Assembly (NCBI RefSeq): GCF_030816235.1
Contig: NZ_JAUSXT010000001.1
Coordinates: forward strand, 3,038,001-3,102,000
Direction: 5' to 3'
DNA from: Microbacterium sp. W4I4
GTDB lineage: Bacteria > Actinomycetota > Actinomycetes > Actinomycetales > Microbacteriaceae
DNA length: 64,000 bases
Shown: positions 23,611-32,170 of the stretch, piece after piece
Position numbering within the stretch: the first letter of the stretch is position 1
How the letters are laid out: each line of letters starts with the position of its first letter
Notes under the pieces: model-generated
What the model saw: only the letters and a program-made list of their open reading frames with translations
Databases searched by the model: none
What the model was told of the DNA's origin: nothing
Made by a program: the position numbers and the translations under genes

Positions 23611-24630
23611 ATGAGTGCTGAAGCCACGCGCGCGAGCGCACCGACGCTGCATGACGTCGCCCGGGTCGCGGGGGTGTCGTTGGCGACCGCCTCGCGGGTG
23701 CTCAACGGCTCCGACCGGAAGGTCGCGGAATCGTTCCGCGAGAAGGTCGAGCAGGCCGCCGGCGAGCTGGGCTACATCCCCAACGTCTCGGCGCAGGCGA
23801 TCGCCCGCGGCACATCGCAGGTCATCGCACTGCTGGTCGCGGACATCGCCGACCCGTTCTTCGGTCTGATCGCCTCGGGCGTCGCGCGCGGCGCCGACGA
23901 GGACGGTCTGATCGTCACCGTCGCGATCACCGAGCGGGAGTCCCAGCGGGAAGCGCGCGTGCTGCACGCCCTGCGCGGGCAGCGGCCCCGCGGTGTGATC
24001 CTCGCGGCGTCGCGTGCCGGCTCCGGCGATCCCGCCATCGTCGAGGAGCTGCGGGCGTTCGGTGCGCTCGGCAGCCGCACGGTCACCTTCGGCGACGGCG
24101 GAGATCGCAGCATCCGCATCGACAACCGCGGCGGCGCGGAGCAGCTGGGCGCCGCGATGGCGCAGCTCGGGTACCGACGCGCGATCGCGATCGGCGCGGC
24201 GGAGGGCGTGCGCACCTCCGACGACCGTCTCGCCGGCTTCACGGCCGGGTTCGCTGCGGGCGGTGGCGAGGTCTCCCGGGTGTACCGCGGCACCTTCGAG
24301 CGCGAGTCCGGCGCGGACTCGATGGCTGAGGCCCTTAATGACGGCGTCGACGAGGGAACTCTCGTGTTCGCGCTCAGCGACGTGGTGGCGATCGGCGCGA
24401 TGACCGCGATCCGGGATGCCGGTCGGACGGTGGGTGCTGATATCGCCGTCTGCGGATTCGATGACGTGCCGGTCAGCCGTGACGTCACCCCGCAGCTCTC
24501 CACCGTGCACGTGCCGCTCAGCGACGTGGGCTACCAGGCGTTCCGCGCGACCGTGGATGCCGAGTGGGAGCAGCCCGCGATCGAGCTCGAGGTGCGCGTG
24601 CGCGCGAGTACCCCCGGCGTGAGCGCGTGA
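23611..24630 (+). CDS. LacI family transcriptional regulator
   Basis: Repressor of 339 aa. HTH and hinge: PTLHDVARVAGVSLATASRV, then KVEQAAGELGYIPNVSAQAI; effector domain with IALLVADIADPFFGLIASGV and ICGFDD-like ICGFDDVPVSRD (AVCGFDDVPVSRDVTPQLST). Expressed from a leaderless promoter. Its stop overlaps the glycerate kinase start. The palindrome GGGAAAGCGCTTACC in the Gfo/Idh promoter at 19262 is the likely binding site, which would make it the regulator of the sugar oxidation operon (inference). Confidence 0.92.
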   Translation: MSAEATRASAPTLHDVARVAGVSLATASRVLNGSDRKVAESFREKVEQAAGELGYIPNVSAQAIARGTSQVIALLVADIADPFFGLIASGVARGADEDGLIVTVAITERESQREARVLHALRGQRPRGVILAASRAGSGDPAIVEELRAFGALGSRTVTFGDGGDRSIRIDNRGGAEQLGAAMAQLGYRRAIAIGAAEGVRTSDDRLAGFTAGFAAGGGEVSRVYRGTFERESGADSMAEALNDGVDEGTLVFALSDVVAIGAMTAIRDAGRTVGADIAVCGFDDVPVSRDVTPQLSTVHVPLSDVGYQAFRATVDAEWEQPAIELEVRVRASTPGVSA

Positions 24631-25733
24631 TGCGGATCGTCTTCGCCCCCGACAGCTTCAAGGGAACGATCACGGCGGCGGATGCCGCGCAGATGCTCGC
24701 CGACGCATGGCTCACCGTCGACCCCGCGGCAGAGGTCGTGCTGCGGCCGATGGCCGACGGGGGAGAGGGAACCGTCGCGGCGTTCGCCGCCGCCGTTCCC
24801 GGAGCGGCGCGGATGCCCGTGACGGTGGACGGCCCCGCGGCAGCACCGGTCGAGACGTCGTGGCTGCTGCTGCCGGCATCCGACGATGCCCCGAACGGCA
24901 CGGCCGTGATCGACCTCGCGTCGACCTCGGGGATCGAGCTTCTCGACGAGCTGCGCCCCTGGGATGCCGACTCGTCCGGCTTCGGACAGGCCATCGCCGC
25001 CGCGCTGGATCGCGGCGTCTCTCGGCTGGTGGTCGGCATCGGCTCGAGCGCGTCGACCGACGGCGGCACGGGGATGCTGCGTGCCCTCGGTGCCCGGTTC
25101 CTGGACGCCTCCGGCGGCGCGGTCGCCACGGGTGCGCGCGGGCTCGCCGCGCTGTCGCGAGCGGATCTCTCGGGGCTGCGGGCCGCGCCCGAGGTGCTCG
25201 TGCTCACCGACGTGACGAACCCGTTCACCGGCCCCCGCGGTGCCGCAGAGGTGTTCGGCCCGCAGAAGGGGCTCACGGATGCCGTTGATCGGGCAGCCGT
25301 GGACGCCGATCTGGTCCGTCTCGCGGGCCTGCTCGATCTGGACGTCTCCGTTCCCGGTGCGGGGGCGGCCGGCGGCGTCGGCGGTGCCCTCGTGGCCTGG
25401 GGTGCGCGGCTGCTGCCGGGTGCGGAAGAAGTGGCGCGGCTGATCGGACTCGCGGATGCCGTCGCCGACGCGGACGTCGTCGTCACCGGCGAGGGCGCCT
25501 ACGACGGACAGTCCGGAGCGGGCAAGGTCCCATCGTTCGTGGCGTCGCTCGCGGCGGACGCCGGTGCGCGGACCGCCCTGGTGGCGGGACGGATCGATGA
25601 AGATGCCGATACCGGCATATTCACCGCGACCGCGTCGCTGAGCGAGCTCGCCGGCTCATCGGCATCCGCTCTCGCCGAGCCCGCGCGCTGGCTGCGCGAG
25701 GCCGGAACCGTGCTCGCCCGGCAACTGGCCTGA
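24630..25733 (+). CDS. glycerate kinase
   Basis: Kinase of 367 aa of the GarK/GlxK type that phosphorylates D-glycerate with ATP. The N terminus MRIVFAPDSFKGTITAADAA, the RPMADGGEGTVAAF motif, DSSGFGQAIAAALDRG and GIGSSASTDGGTGMLRALG are diagnostic. ATG 24630 overlaps the LacI stop by 1 nt; a frame from 24564 is just an extension. Its coupling to the LacI regulator suggests the upstream sugar oxidation pathway delivers glycerate or a precursor that enters glycolysis here. Confidence 0.94.
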   Translation: MRIVFAPDSFKGTITAADAAQMLADAWLTVDPAAEVVLRPMADGGEGTVAAFAAAVPGAARMPVTVDGPAAAPVETSWLLLPASDDAPNGTAVIDLASTSGIELLDELRPWDADSSGFGQAIAAALDRGVSRLVVGIGSSASTDGGTGMLRALGARFLDASGGAVATGARGLAALSRADLSGLRAAPEVLVLTDVTNPFTGPRGAAEVFGPQKGLTDAVDRAAVDADLVRLAGLLDLDVSVPGAGAAGGVGGALVAWGARLLPGAEEVARLIGLADAVADADVVVTGEGAYDGQSGAGKVPSFVASLAADAGARTALVAGRIDEDADTGIFTATASLSELAGSSASALAEPARWLREAGTVLARQLA

Positions 25734-25744
25734 CCGGTACAGGT

Positions 25745-25811
25745 GCACGATTCGGGAACGCCCGCACGACGGATGCCGTGATCTGATCGTGCACGTGTGC
25801 CCGAATCGTGC
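25745..25811. repeat. paired inverted repeat in a convergent gap
   Basis: GCACGATTCGGG (25745-25756) and CCCGAATCGTGC (25800-25811) are perfect 12-nt arms over a 43-nt loop. GGTGCAC precedes the left arm and GGTGCACC follows the right one. It lies between the convergent glycerate kinase and the gene at 25847 and could end both transcripts. Confidence 0.8.
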
Positions 25812-25846
25812 GGGTGCACCGGATGCCGGGGAGGGGTGTGCGGACC

Positions 25847-26839
25847 TCAGATGAAGGGCCGCACATCGACGATCGACCGCAGCGAGAACGCGCCGGTGTC
25901 GATCGAGTCGGGAAGGCGCGTCGCGAGTTCGGCCACCAGTCCCACGCGCGCCTGGACGGCGTGCAGATCGCCGTCCGTGGCGTCCGGAGACGAAAGCGCG
26001 GTGGCGGCTCGGTCGGCGAGCGCCGTGCATGCGGAAGTGACCTCCGAGGTCCGGTGGCCGGAACGGGCCGAGCGCCCTACCGAATAGACCCAGTCGAGCT
26101 GGCGGAATCCCCAGGCGTCCACCGGGTCGTCCTCGGCAGGAAGCACGCTTTCACCGTGCTGCAGCAGTCGCATCCCCGCATCGACGACGCGATCCGGATG
26201 CGGCCAACCGCGCCCGAGCCACTCGTAGAGGAAATGCATGTGGAAACTGCATCCCATGTTGCCGAACAGCCCGGGGTCCTCATCGAGCGAACCCATCCGA
26301 TCGCGCAACCACAGCCCGGTCTCGTCATCGGCATGAGCGTCCAGCCAGCCCAGATACTCCGCGATCCATCGTGACCTCGCACCGTCTGTGTCGTCAGCGC
26401 AGACGAGTCCGATGGCCAGCAGTCCAGCTGCGTCGTGGGAGGTGAGCCACGGCTCATCCCAGTCGAGGCCGGCGAGGAACGGTGCGGCCGCATCCGCGTG
26501 CAGCAGCCCCTGCAGCGGGATGGGCACGGATGGCGATTCCCCGAGGACCATCAGCGTCGTCACGGCGGTGGCGGCACGGTGGATCCTGCCGTGCGTCGGA
26601 TCGTCGAACATGCCATCCGGGGCGGCGAACGAATGCACGGTGCGGCGCAACTCGTCCGCCTCGTGACCCACGGGACGATCGCCCAGCGCGATCCGGATTC
26701 CGACAGCCGCCGCCGTTCCGTACAGGTCCGGGTGCTCGCCGTCGGGCAGACGGGTATAGCCGTCCGCCCGACGGCTCTCCGACACGCGCTCGAGGGCGCG
26801 TTCCAGGAAGCCTCTGAAGCTCGATCGATGAATCGTCAC
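25847..26839 (-). CDS. uncharacterised alpha/alpha-toroid-like protein
   Basis: Protein of 330 aa that I do not recognise as a named family. Repeated helix patterns (GTAAAVGIRIALGD, HRAATAVTTLMVLGE, DAAGLLAIGLVC, WLRDRMGSLDEDPGLFGNMG) look like an alpha/alpha-toroid as in terpene cyclase-like or unsaturated-glycoside-processing proteins. GTG 26839 overlaps by 4 nt the stop codon of an ABC permease relic, so this was once the last gene of a sugar import operon whose upstream part is now lost. It may therefore be an orphan, with no obvious promoter of its own other than read-through from pgm. Confidence 0.7.
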   Translation of the reverse strand: MTIHRSSFRGFLERALERVSESRRADGYTRLPDGEHPDLYGTAAAVGIRIALGDRPVGHEADELRRTVHSFAAPDGMFDDPTHGRIHRAATAVTTLMVLGESPSVPIPLQGLLHADAAAPFLAGLDWDEPWLTSHDAAGLLAIGLVCADDTDGARSRWIAEYLGWLDAHADDETGLWLRDRMGSLDEDPGLFGNMGCSFHMHFLYEWLGRGWPHPDRVVDAGMRLLQHGESVLPAEDDPVDAWGFRQLDWVYSVGRSARSGHRTSEVTSACTALADRAATALSSPDATDGDLHAVQARVGLVAELATRLPDSIDTGAFSLRSIVDVRPFI

Positions 26840-26920
26840 CCTTTGAGCGAACCACTGATCAGGTCGAGCTTCCAATACCGCTGCAACACGATGAACACCG
26901 CGATGAGCGGGATGATCGAC
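26836..26920 (-). pseudogene. 3-prime relic of a MalG-type sugar ABC permease
   Basis: Reading the minus strand toward 26836 gives RSIIPLIAVFIVLQRYWKLD then LISGSLKG and a stop. This is the last membrane helix and tail of CUT1 permeases (compare QKYFVEGIATSGMKG at 10831). Nothing permease-like is found upstream, where the frame runs into the end of pgm. The stop overlaps the GTG of the next gene, the normal operon junction. I infer a deletion that removed the rest of the importer, with a junction near 26920. Confidence 0.8.
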
Positions 26921-26974
26921 CGGTCTGCACGGCGGCTGACCGCACCCTGCGAAAACGGGAGAGCGAACCGCACG

Positions 26975-28618
26975 TCAGCCCTCGAGCGCCGCTGACACCA
27001 CGGCGCGAGCCTCCTCCTGCACCTGCGCGAGGTGCTCCGGGCCGCGCAGGCTCTCGGCGTACAGCTTGTAGACGTCCTCGGTGCCGGAGGGGCGGGCGGC
27101 AAACCAGGCGTGCTCGGTCTGCACCTTCAGACCGCCTATGGCCGCACCGTTGCCCGGGGCGTGCGAGAGCTTTGCGGTGATCTGCTCGCCGGCGAGCTCG
27201 GTCGCCGATACCGCCGACGGGGCGAGCTTGCCGAGCGTCGCCTTCTGCTCAGGAGTCGCGGGGGCGTCAACGCGCTGGTACGCGGATGCTCCGAAGGCCG
27301 CTTCCAGCTCGCGGTACCGCTCCGAGGGCGACTTGGCGGTGACGGCGATGATCTCGGCGGCCAGCAGGCACAGCAGGATGCCGTCCTTGTCCGTCGACCA
27401 CACGCTGCCGTCGCGGCGCAGGAACGAGGCTCCGGCCGACTCCTCTCCGCCGAACGCCACGCTGCCGTCGAGCAGCCCGGGGACGAACCACTTGAACCCG
27501 ACGGGCACTTCGAGCAGTCGGCGGCCGAGCGACTCGGCGACCCTGTCGATGATCATCGACGACACGAGCGTCTTGCCGATCGCGGCATCCCGGGGCCATT
27601 CGGTGCGGTGCGAGAACAGATAGTCGATCGCAACGGCCAGGTAGTGGTTCGGGTTCATCAGCCCGGCATCCGAAGTCACGATGCCGTGCCGGTCGGCATC
27701 CGCGTCGTTGCCGGTGAGGACGTCGAAGTCGCCCTTCTTCGCCACCAGCGAGGCCATCGCGCTCGGCGAGGACGGATCCATGCGGATCTTCTCGTCCCAG
27801 TCCAGCGTCATGAAGCGCCAGGTCGGGTCGACCTCGGGGTTCACGACGGTGAGATCCAGGCCGTGCACCTCGGCGATCAGGGCCCAGTACTCCACCGATG
27901 CCCCGCCCAGCGGGTCGGCGCCGATGCGCACGCCCGCCTTCTTGATGGCGTCGATGTCGATGATCGTGGACAGATCCCGCACATATGCGTCGCGGAAGTC
28001 GTAGTCGCCGACCGTGTCGCCGTCGATGTCGGCGTAGCGGATGCGCTGGACGCCCTCGAGTCCCGCCTCGATGAGCTCATTGGCCCGCTGGGCGATCCAG
28101 CCCGTGGCATCCGTATCGGCAGGACCGCCGTGCGGCGGGTTGTACTTGAACCCGCCGTCGCGGGGCGGATTGTGCGACGGGGTGACGACGATCCCGTCGG
28201 CGCGACCCGCATCGGATGCCGCGCGACCGTGGTTGTAGGTGAGGATGGCGTGACTGAGCGCGGGGGTCGGCACCCAGGCATCGCGGGAGTCCACGCGCAC
28301 GTCCACGCCGTTGGCGATCAGCACCTCGATGGCGCTGCGCTCGGCGGGACGGGAGAGGGCGTGCGTGTCGCGGCCGAGGAACAGCGGGCCCTCGATGCCC
28401 TGCCCGCGCCGGTAGTCGACGATCGCCTGCGTGGTCGCCAGGATGTGGTCCTCGTTGAAGCTGCTCGACAGCGAGGAGCCCCGGTGCCCGCTCGTGCCGA
28501 ACACGACGCGCTGCGCCGCGATCTTCGGGTCGGGATGCCGGTCGTAGTACGCGGCGATCAGCTCGTCGACATCGATGAGGTCCTTGTCCTCCGCGGGGAG
28601 GCCTGCACGGCTCGTCAT
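26975..28618 (-). CDS. pgm: phosphoglucomutase, alpha-D-glucose-phosphate specific
   Basis: Enzyme of 547 aa interconverting glucose 1-phosphate and glucose 6-phosphate, linking galactose and glycogen metabolism to glycolysis. It has FGTSGHRGSSLSSSFNEDHI at about residues 40-60, the phosphoserine loop GIVVTPSHNPPRDGGFKYNP, the metal site TGNDADADRHGIVT, and the sugar-binding GGEESAGASFLRRDG. ATG 28618 is chosen because family members begin near AGLPAEDKDLIDVDELIAAY; the frame stays open to 28675. It would process the glucose 1-phosphate made by GalT. Length is standard. Confidence 0.96.
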   Translation of the reverse strand: MTSRAGLPAEDKDLIDVDELIAAYYDRHPDPKIAAQRVVFGTSGHRGSSLSSSFNEDHILATTQAIVDYRRGQGIEGPLFLGRDTHALSRPAERSAIEVLIANGVDVRVDSRDAWVPTPALSHAILTYNHGRAASDAGRADGIVVTPSHNPPRDGGFKYNPPHGGPADTDATGWIAQRANELIEAGLEGVQRIRYADIDGDTVGDYDFRDAYVRDLSTIIDIDAIKKAGVRIGADPLGGASVEYWALIAEVHGLDLTVVNPEVDPTWRFMTLDWDEKIRMDPSSPSAMASLVAKKGDFDVLTGNDADADRHGIVTSDAGLMNPNHYLAVAIDYLFSHRTEWPRDAAIGKTLVSSMIIDRVAESLGRRLLEVPVGFKWFVPGLLDGSVAFGGEESAGASFLRRDGSVWSTDKDGILLCLLAAEIIAVTAKSPSERYRELEAAFGASAYQRVDAPATPEQKATLGKLAPSAVSATELAGEQITAKLSHAPGNGAAIGGLKVQTEHAWFAARPSGTEDVYKLYAESLRGPEHLAQVQEEARAVVSAALEG

Positions 28619-28713
28619 GTCCTTAGTCTGCCCCGCGCATGCCGCTCGCGCATCCTCGGCGTCGTGATGCGTCACCGGATGCGGGGCCCCGTAACCGGTC
28701 GGATGCTCAGCAC

Positions 28714-28719
28714 TAGGCT
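28714..28719 (+). promoter_or_regulatory. -10 box for leaderless pheA mRNA
   Basis: TAGGCT ends 6 nt before GTG 28726, with no ribosome-binding site between. Confidence 0.5.
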
Positions 28720-28725
28720 TGCGTG

Positions 28726-29670
28726 GTGACCGATCGCCGCACGTACAGCTACCTGGGCCCTGCTGGAACCTTCACCGAGGCGGCGCTGGATCAGGTGCCC
28801 GAGGCCCGCGGCCATGACTGGCGTCCGGTGCACAACGTGGGTGAGGCTCTGGCCGATGTGCTCGAGGGCCGCAGTCACGCGGCGATGATCGCCATCGAGA
28901 ATTCGATCGAGGGCGGCGTCTCCACCACGCAGGACGCACTGGCGAACAACCCGGGGCTGCGGATCATCGGGGAGTACCTGGTCAAGGTCAACTTCGTGCT
29001 GGTCGCCCCGCCCGGGACGAAGCTCGAGGACGTGCAGGTCATCGCCGCGCATCCGGTCGCGTACGCGCAGTGCCACAGCTGGCTGGATGCCAATCTGCCG
29101 CAGCACGCCCATGTTCCGGCGGCGAGCAACGTGGCATCCGCTCTCGGCGTCCTCGACGGCTCTCTGCCCGCGCAGGCCGCGATCGCGGCTCCCGGAGTCG
29201 TGCGGCATCAGGACGTCGAGGTGCTGGCAGAGCAGATCGGCGACAACATCAACGCCGTGACCCGGTTCGTACTGGTGTCGCGGACCGTCGTCGCCGGCGA
29301 GCCGACCGGCGCCGACAAGACCTCGCTCATCGTCGAGCTGCCCGATGACCACCCCGGTGCGCTGCTGGAGATGCTCGAGCAGTTCTCCACCCGCGGCATC
29401 AACCTGTCGCTGATCGAGTCCCGACCCATCGGCGACGAGCTGGGCCGCTACCGCTTCGTGCTCGACGCCGACGGGCACATCCACGACGAGCGCATGGCGG
29501 ACGCGCTGCTCGGCATCCGCCGCTACAGCCCTCGCGTGGTCTTCCTCGGGTCGTACCCGCGCGCCGACCGCCGCATCGTGCAGTACCCCGATCGCTACGC
29601 CGATGAGATCTTCGTCGAGGCCCGCGACTGGCTCCGCGCCCTCATCGCCGGCGAGCCCGACGACGCGTAG
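28726..29670 (+). CDS. pheA: prephenate dehydratase
   Basis: Monofunctional enzyme of 314 aa converting prephenate to phenylpyruvate in phenylalanine synthesis. The catalytic domain has YSYLGPAGTFTEAALDQV, AAMIAIENSIEGGVSTTQDA and the TRF motif in INAVTRFVLVSRTV. The C-terminal ACT domain (SLIVELPDDHPGALLEMLEQ; NLSLIESRPIGDELGRYRF) with its ESRP sequence provides feedback control by phenylalanine. A GTG at 28723 is an equally possible start. Transcript appears leaderless. Confidence 0.96.
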   Translation: MTDRRTYSYLGPAGTFTEAALDQVPEARGHDWRPVHNVGEALADVLEGRSHAAMIAIENSIEGGVSTTQDALANNPGLRIIGEYLVKVNFVLVAPPGTKLEDVQVIAAHPVAYAQCHSWLDANLPQHAHVPAASNVASALGVLDGSLPAQAAIAAPGVVRHQDVEVLAEQIGDNINAVTRFVLVSRTVVAGEPTGADKTSLIVELPDDHPGALLEMLEQFSTRGINLSLIESRPIGDELGRYRFVLDADGHIHDERMADALLGIRRYSPRVVFLGSYPRADRRIVQYPDRYADEIFVEARDWLRALIAGEPDDA

Positions 29671-29707
29671 GCCGCGGGGACGGTCTCGCCCCGCCCGCCC
29701 GTCCCGC

Positions 29708-29818
29708 AGATGGAAAACGTCGGTTCCCGGGCCCTCCTGCCTGCGTTTTCCATCCCGCTTGCGGTGTCGCGGATGGAAAGTGCTGGTTCCGGGGTATCCG
29801 TACCGACGTTTTCCATCT
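29708..29818. repeat. four-arm inverted-repeat element (GATGGAAAACG family, copy 1)
   Basis: Four related arms lie in order: AGATGGAAAACGTCGGT (29708-29724), CGTTTTCCATCC (29744-29755), GGATGGAAAGTGCTGGT (29771-29787) and ACCGACGTTTTCCATCT (29802-29818). Arm 1 pairs perfectly with arm 4 over 17 nt, while arms 1-2 and 3-4 can form two side-by-side hairpins. It fills the gap between pheA and the DUF559 gene, which are convergent. Confidence 0.88.
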
Positions 29819-29842
29819 CGCTGAAGGCGTCGCGTCGGCCGC

Positions 29843-30769
29843 TCACGCAGTACGTGCGAGGATCGCGCGGCGGATGCGGGTGAGGAACGCCGCCGACCCG
29901 CTTCCGAGATCCTGCTGGGTGAGGCGAATGACGATCCACCCACGGTCCTCCAGGTCGCGCTGACGCTGGATGTCGCGGCGCCACTGCTCCTTGCTCGTGC
30001 GGTGCCCGTCGCCCTCGTACTCGATCGCGATCTTCAGTTCCGGGTACGCGAGGTCGACCCGTGCGATGAAGCGGCGCCGGTCGTACACCTCGTGCTGCAC
30101 CGCGGGTTCGGGCAGCCCGGCACCCAGCATGAGCAGTCGGGTCTCCGTCTCCTTCGGCGACTCGACGTTCGCGCGGGCCAGGGGAAGCGCAGCTCTGATG
30201 GTCCGAGAACCGGGGAAGGCGCGCCAGATGTCGAGTCGCTCCGAGATCTCCGCCGCGCTCACGAGGGGCAGTCCGGGACGCCGATCGGGGTAGTCGGATG
30301 CCGAGGTCAGCAGCGCATCGATCATGATCACTGCCTCATCGACGGTCAGGGTATCCGCGCAGGTGAACAGCGCCGCCACGGGGTCGATGACCGAGACGCC
30401 GTCGAGCTTCCATGTCTGGGCGCGGTCCAGGGACAGCCGTCGTCCCTTCACCCCGGTGGTCTTCGGCGGCGTGTGGTCGAGGGGCACCGCGACCTCCACG
30501 GGATCCTTCCCCGACCACGCCTTCGGATACGGCAGTCCCCAGAGCCGCGCAGCGGTCCGTCCCACGTATCGCTGGTGCTCCTTCAGTCTCGGCCGATGGC
30601 ACGCCATCGTCTCGGCGAAGGTCAGGGGAGCGCTCGCCGAGCGGATGCCGTGGAAAGGTCGATGCAGATCGGGGGTGTCGCGTCGCCATCGGCCGACGCC
30701 TGCAGCATCCGCAGTTCTGACAGCGAAGTGCTCCCCGAGGCTCACGGGGAGGGGGATCCGGTGTCGCAT
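29843..30769 (-). CDS. DUF559-type endonuclease domain protein
   Basis: Protein of 308 aa. The C-terminal third has the very-short-patch-repair-like/DUF559 core: RFIARVDLAYPELKIAIEYE (Asp and Glu of a PD-(D/E)xK-like site), GDGHRTSKEQWRRDIQRQRD and LEDRGWIVIRLTQQD. The N-terminal part, containing LHRPFHGIRSASA and a VSVIDPVAALFTCADTLTVD helix, resembles the AbiEi-like architecture often fused to DUF559 in actinobacteria. Function is unknown; a DNA-nicking or toxin role is suggested only by fold. The gene is bracketed by two four-arm repeat elements. Confidence 0.8.
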   Translation of the reverse strand: MRHRIPLPVSLGEHFAVRTADAAGVGRWRRDTPDLHRPFHGIRSASAPLTFAETMACHRPRLKEHQRYVGRTAARLWGLPYPKAWSGKDPVEVAVPLDHTPPKTTGVKGRRLSLDRAQTWKLDGVSVIDPVAALFTCADTLTVDEAVIMIDALLTSASDYPDRRPGLPLVSAAEISERLDIWRAFPGSRTIRAALPLARANVESPKETETRLLMLGAGLPEPAVQHEVYDRRRFIARVDLAYPELKIAIEYEGDGHRTSKEQWRRDIQRQRDLEDRGWIVIRLTQQDLGSGSAAFLTRIRRAILARTA

Positions 30770-30884
30770 TCCGACATCGTGACCCGGCGGGCGTGATCAG
30801 ATGGACCGGAATCCCGAGAACCGTGGAGAACTCGTGGCCACGGGCGATTGTGCAGGAGATTCGCGCCGCGCGGCGCTGCCCAGG

Positions 30885-30998
30885 CCGCGGATGGAAAACG
30901 TCGGTCACAGGGGTGTTTCACCGACGTTTTCCATCCGCGGAGTGTTGGGGAGATGGAAAACGTCGGCTACGCGGCTTGCTGACCGACCTTTTCCATCT
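30885..30998. repeat. four-arm inverted-repeat element (GATGGAAAACG family, copy 2)
   Basis: The first hairpin has perfect 21-nt arms at 30885-30905 and 30920-30940 (left arm begins CCGCGGATGGAAAACG) over a 14-nt loop. The second pairs AGATGGAAAACGTCGG (30951-30966... written through position 30966) with CCGACCTTTTCCATCT (30983-30998) with one mismatch. It lies upstream of the DUF559 gene and downstream of the luciferase-like gene, that is, between genes on the same strand. Confidence 0.9.
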
Positions 30999-31027
30999 GC
31001 GCGCGGGCAGGACGCGCGCAGCGCGAC

Positions 31028-32080
31028 TCAGGCGAGCAGCTCCAGGGTATGGGCGCGGCCGACGGCGGAGTCGAGGGGCTCGGATGCGAAGGAGCCGGCC
31101 ACAGGGGAGATCATGATCTCGTCGACGCCGTGCCGCCCGGCGAAGGCCGCCAGCTCGGAGCGCACCGTCGCCGGGTCGCCGACGAACCAGTTGGCGCGGG
31201 CTCCGTCGATGAGGGTCTGCTCGGCGGCATCCGGGGCATCGGCCAGACCCTGCTGCGCCTCCTCGACCGTCTCGAGAGCGGCCAGCGGCAGGTTGCGGCG
31301 CAGCCGCGCCATCATGCGCAGCTGGGGCAGCGCGCGGGCCTCGGCCTCGTCGGCCGTGGGCGAGACGACGACGTTCGCGGTGAGGAACGTGCGCGGCTCG
31401 GCGAGGGTCTCACTGGGCTGGAACGAAGCCCGGTACAGGTCGAGCGCGCGCTCGAGCCCCTGGCCGGCGAAGTGGTTCGCGAACACGTACGGCAGGCCGA
31501 GGGATGCCGCGAGCTGGGCGGAGTAGTCGCTGGAGCCCAGCAGCCAGATCTCGGGGGAGGCGGATGCCGCGGGCGTCGCGCGCACCGGGTACTCCTGGCC
31601 ACTCGTGAACCGCACGGTCGCCCCACCGGAGGTCATCAACAGCGCGATGTCCTGCACGTGCGAGGGGAACCGCTCCACGTCGCCCGTGGTGCCGGACTGA
31701 CGCAGCAACTGCGTGATCACCGGGTCGCTGCCCGGCGCACGGCCGAGGCCGAGATCGATGCGGCCGGGCGCGATGGCCTCGAGCGCCGCGAACTGCTCGG
31801 CGACGATGAGCGCCGCATGGTTCGGCAGCATGACCCCGCCCGAGCCGACCCGGATGCGCGTGGTGCGCGAAGCGGCCGCAGCGATGAGGACCGGGGGAGA
31901 GGTCGAAGCCACGGACGGCATGTTGTGGTGCTCGGCGAACCAGTAGCGGCGGAAGCCGAGCTCGTCGGCGCGCTGGGCGAGCGTCATCGACGAGGCGACG
32001 GCCTGCGCGCTGGTCTGCCCGGTGCGCACCGGGACGAGGTCGAGGACGGACAGCGCTGGGGTCATCTCGGAGGCAGTCAT
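31028..32080 (-). CDS. LLM class flavin-dependent oxidoreductase
   Basis: Luciferase-like monooxygenase-family protein of 350 aa, using FMNH2 or F420H2 in the cytoplasm. The sequence shows the family start LSVLDLVPVRTGQTSAQAVA, RADELGFRRYWFAEHHNMPS, and IRVGSGGVMLPNHAALIVAE, as in the alkanal monooxygenase-like subgroup whose substrates are mostly unknown. The frame extends to 32359 but ATG 32080 begins the conserved region. Divergent from the phosphoribosyltransferase gene. The electron donor and substrate cannot be read from sequence. Confidence 0.9.
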   Translation of the reverse strand: MTASEMTPALSVLDLVPVRTGQTSAQAVASSMTLAQRADELGFRRYWFAEHHNMPSVASTSPPVLIAAAASRTTRIRVGSGGVMLPNHAALIVAEQFAALEAIAPGRIDLGLGRAPGSDPVITQLLRQSGTTGDVERFPSHVQDIALLMTSGGATVRFTSGQEYPVRATPAASASPEIWLLGSSDYSAQLAASLGLPYVFANHFAGQGLERALDLYRASFQPSETLAEPRTFLTANVVVSPTADEAEARALPQLRMMARLRRNLPLAALETVEEAQQGLADAPDAAEQTLIDGARANWFVGDPATVRSELAAFAGRHGVDEIMISPVAGSFASEPLDSAVGRAHTLELLA

Positions 32081-32170
32081 CACAAGGGGCAACCGCATCG
32101 AGGTCCGGGGCATTCCGCGAGGGGCTTGACCCAGGCGGTCGCGCGGCGTAGTCCGGAGGCAGGTGATGTC

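Noticed and set aside
29708..30998. GATGGAAAACG repeats as a CRISPR array
   Set aside because: The units are inverted, not direct, differ in arm sequence and spacing, and no cas gene is present.
29708..30998. The DUF559 gene as an insertion sequence
   Set aside because: The flanking elements are in gene-free gaps at other loci as well, no transposase motif or target duplication is seen.
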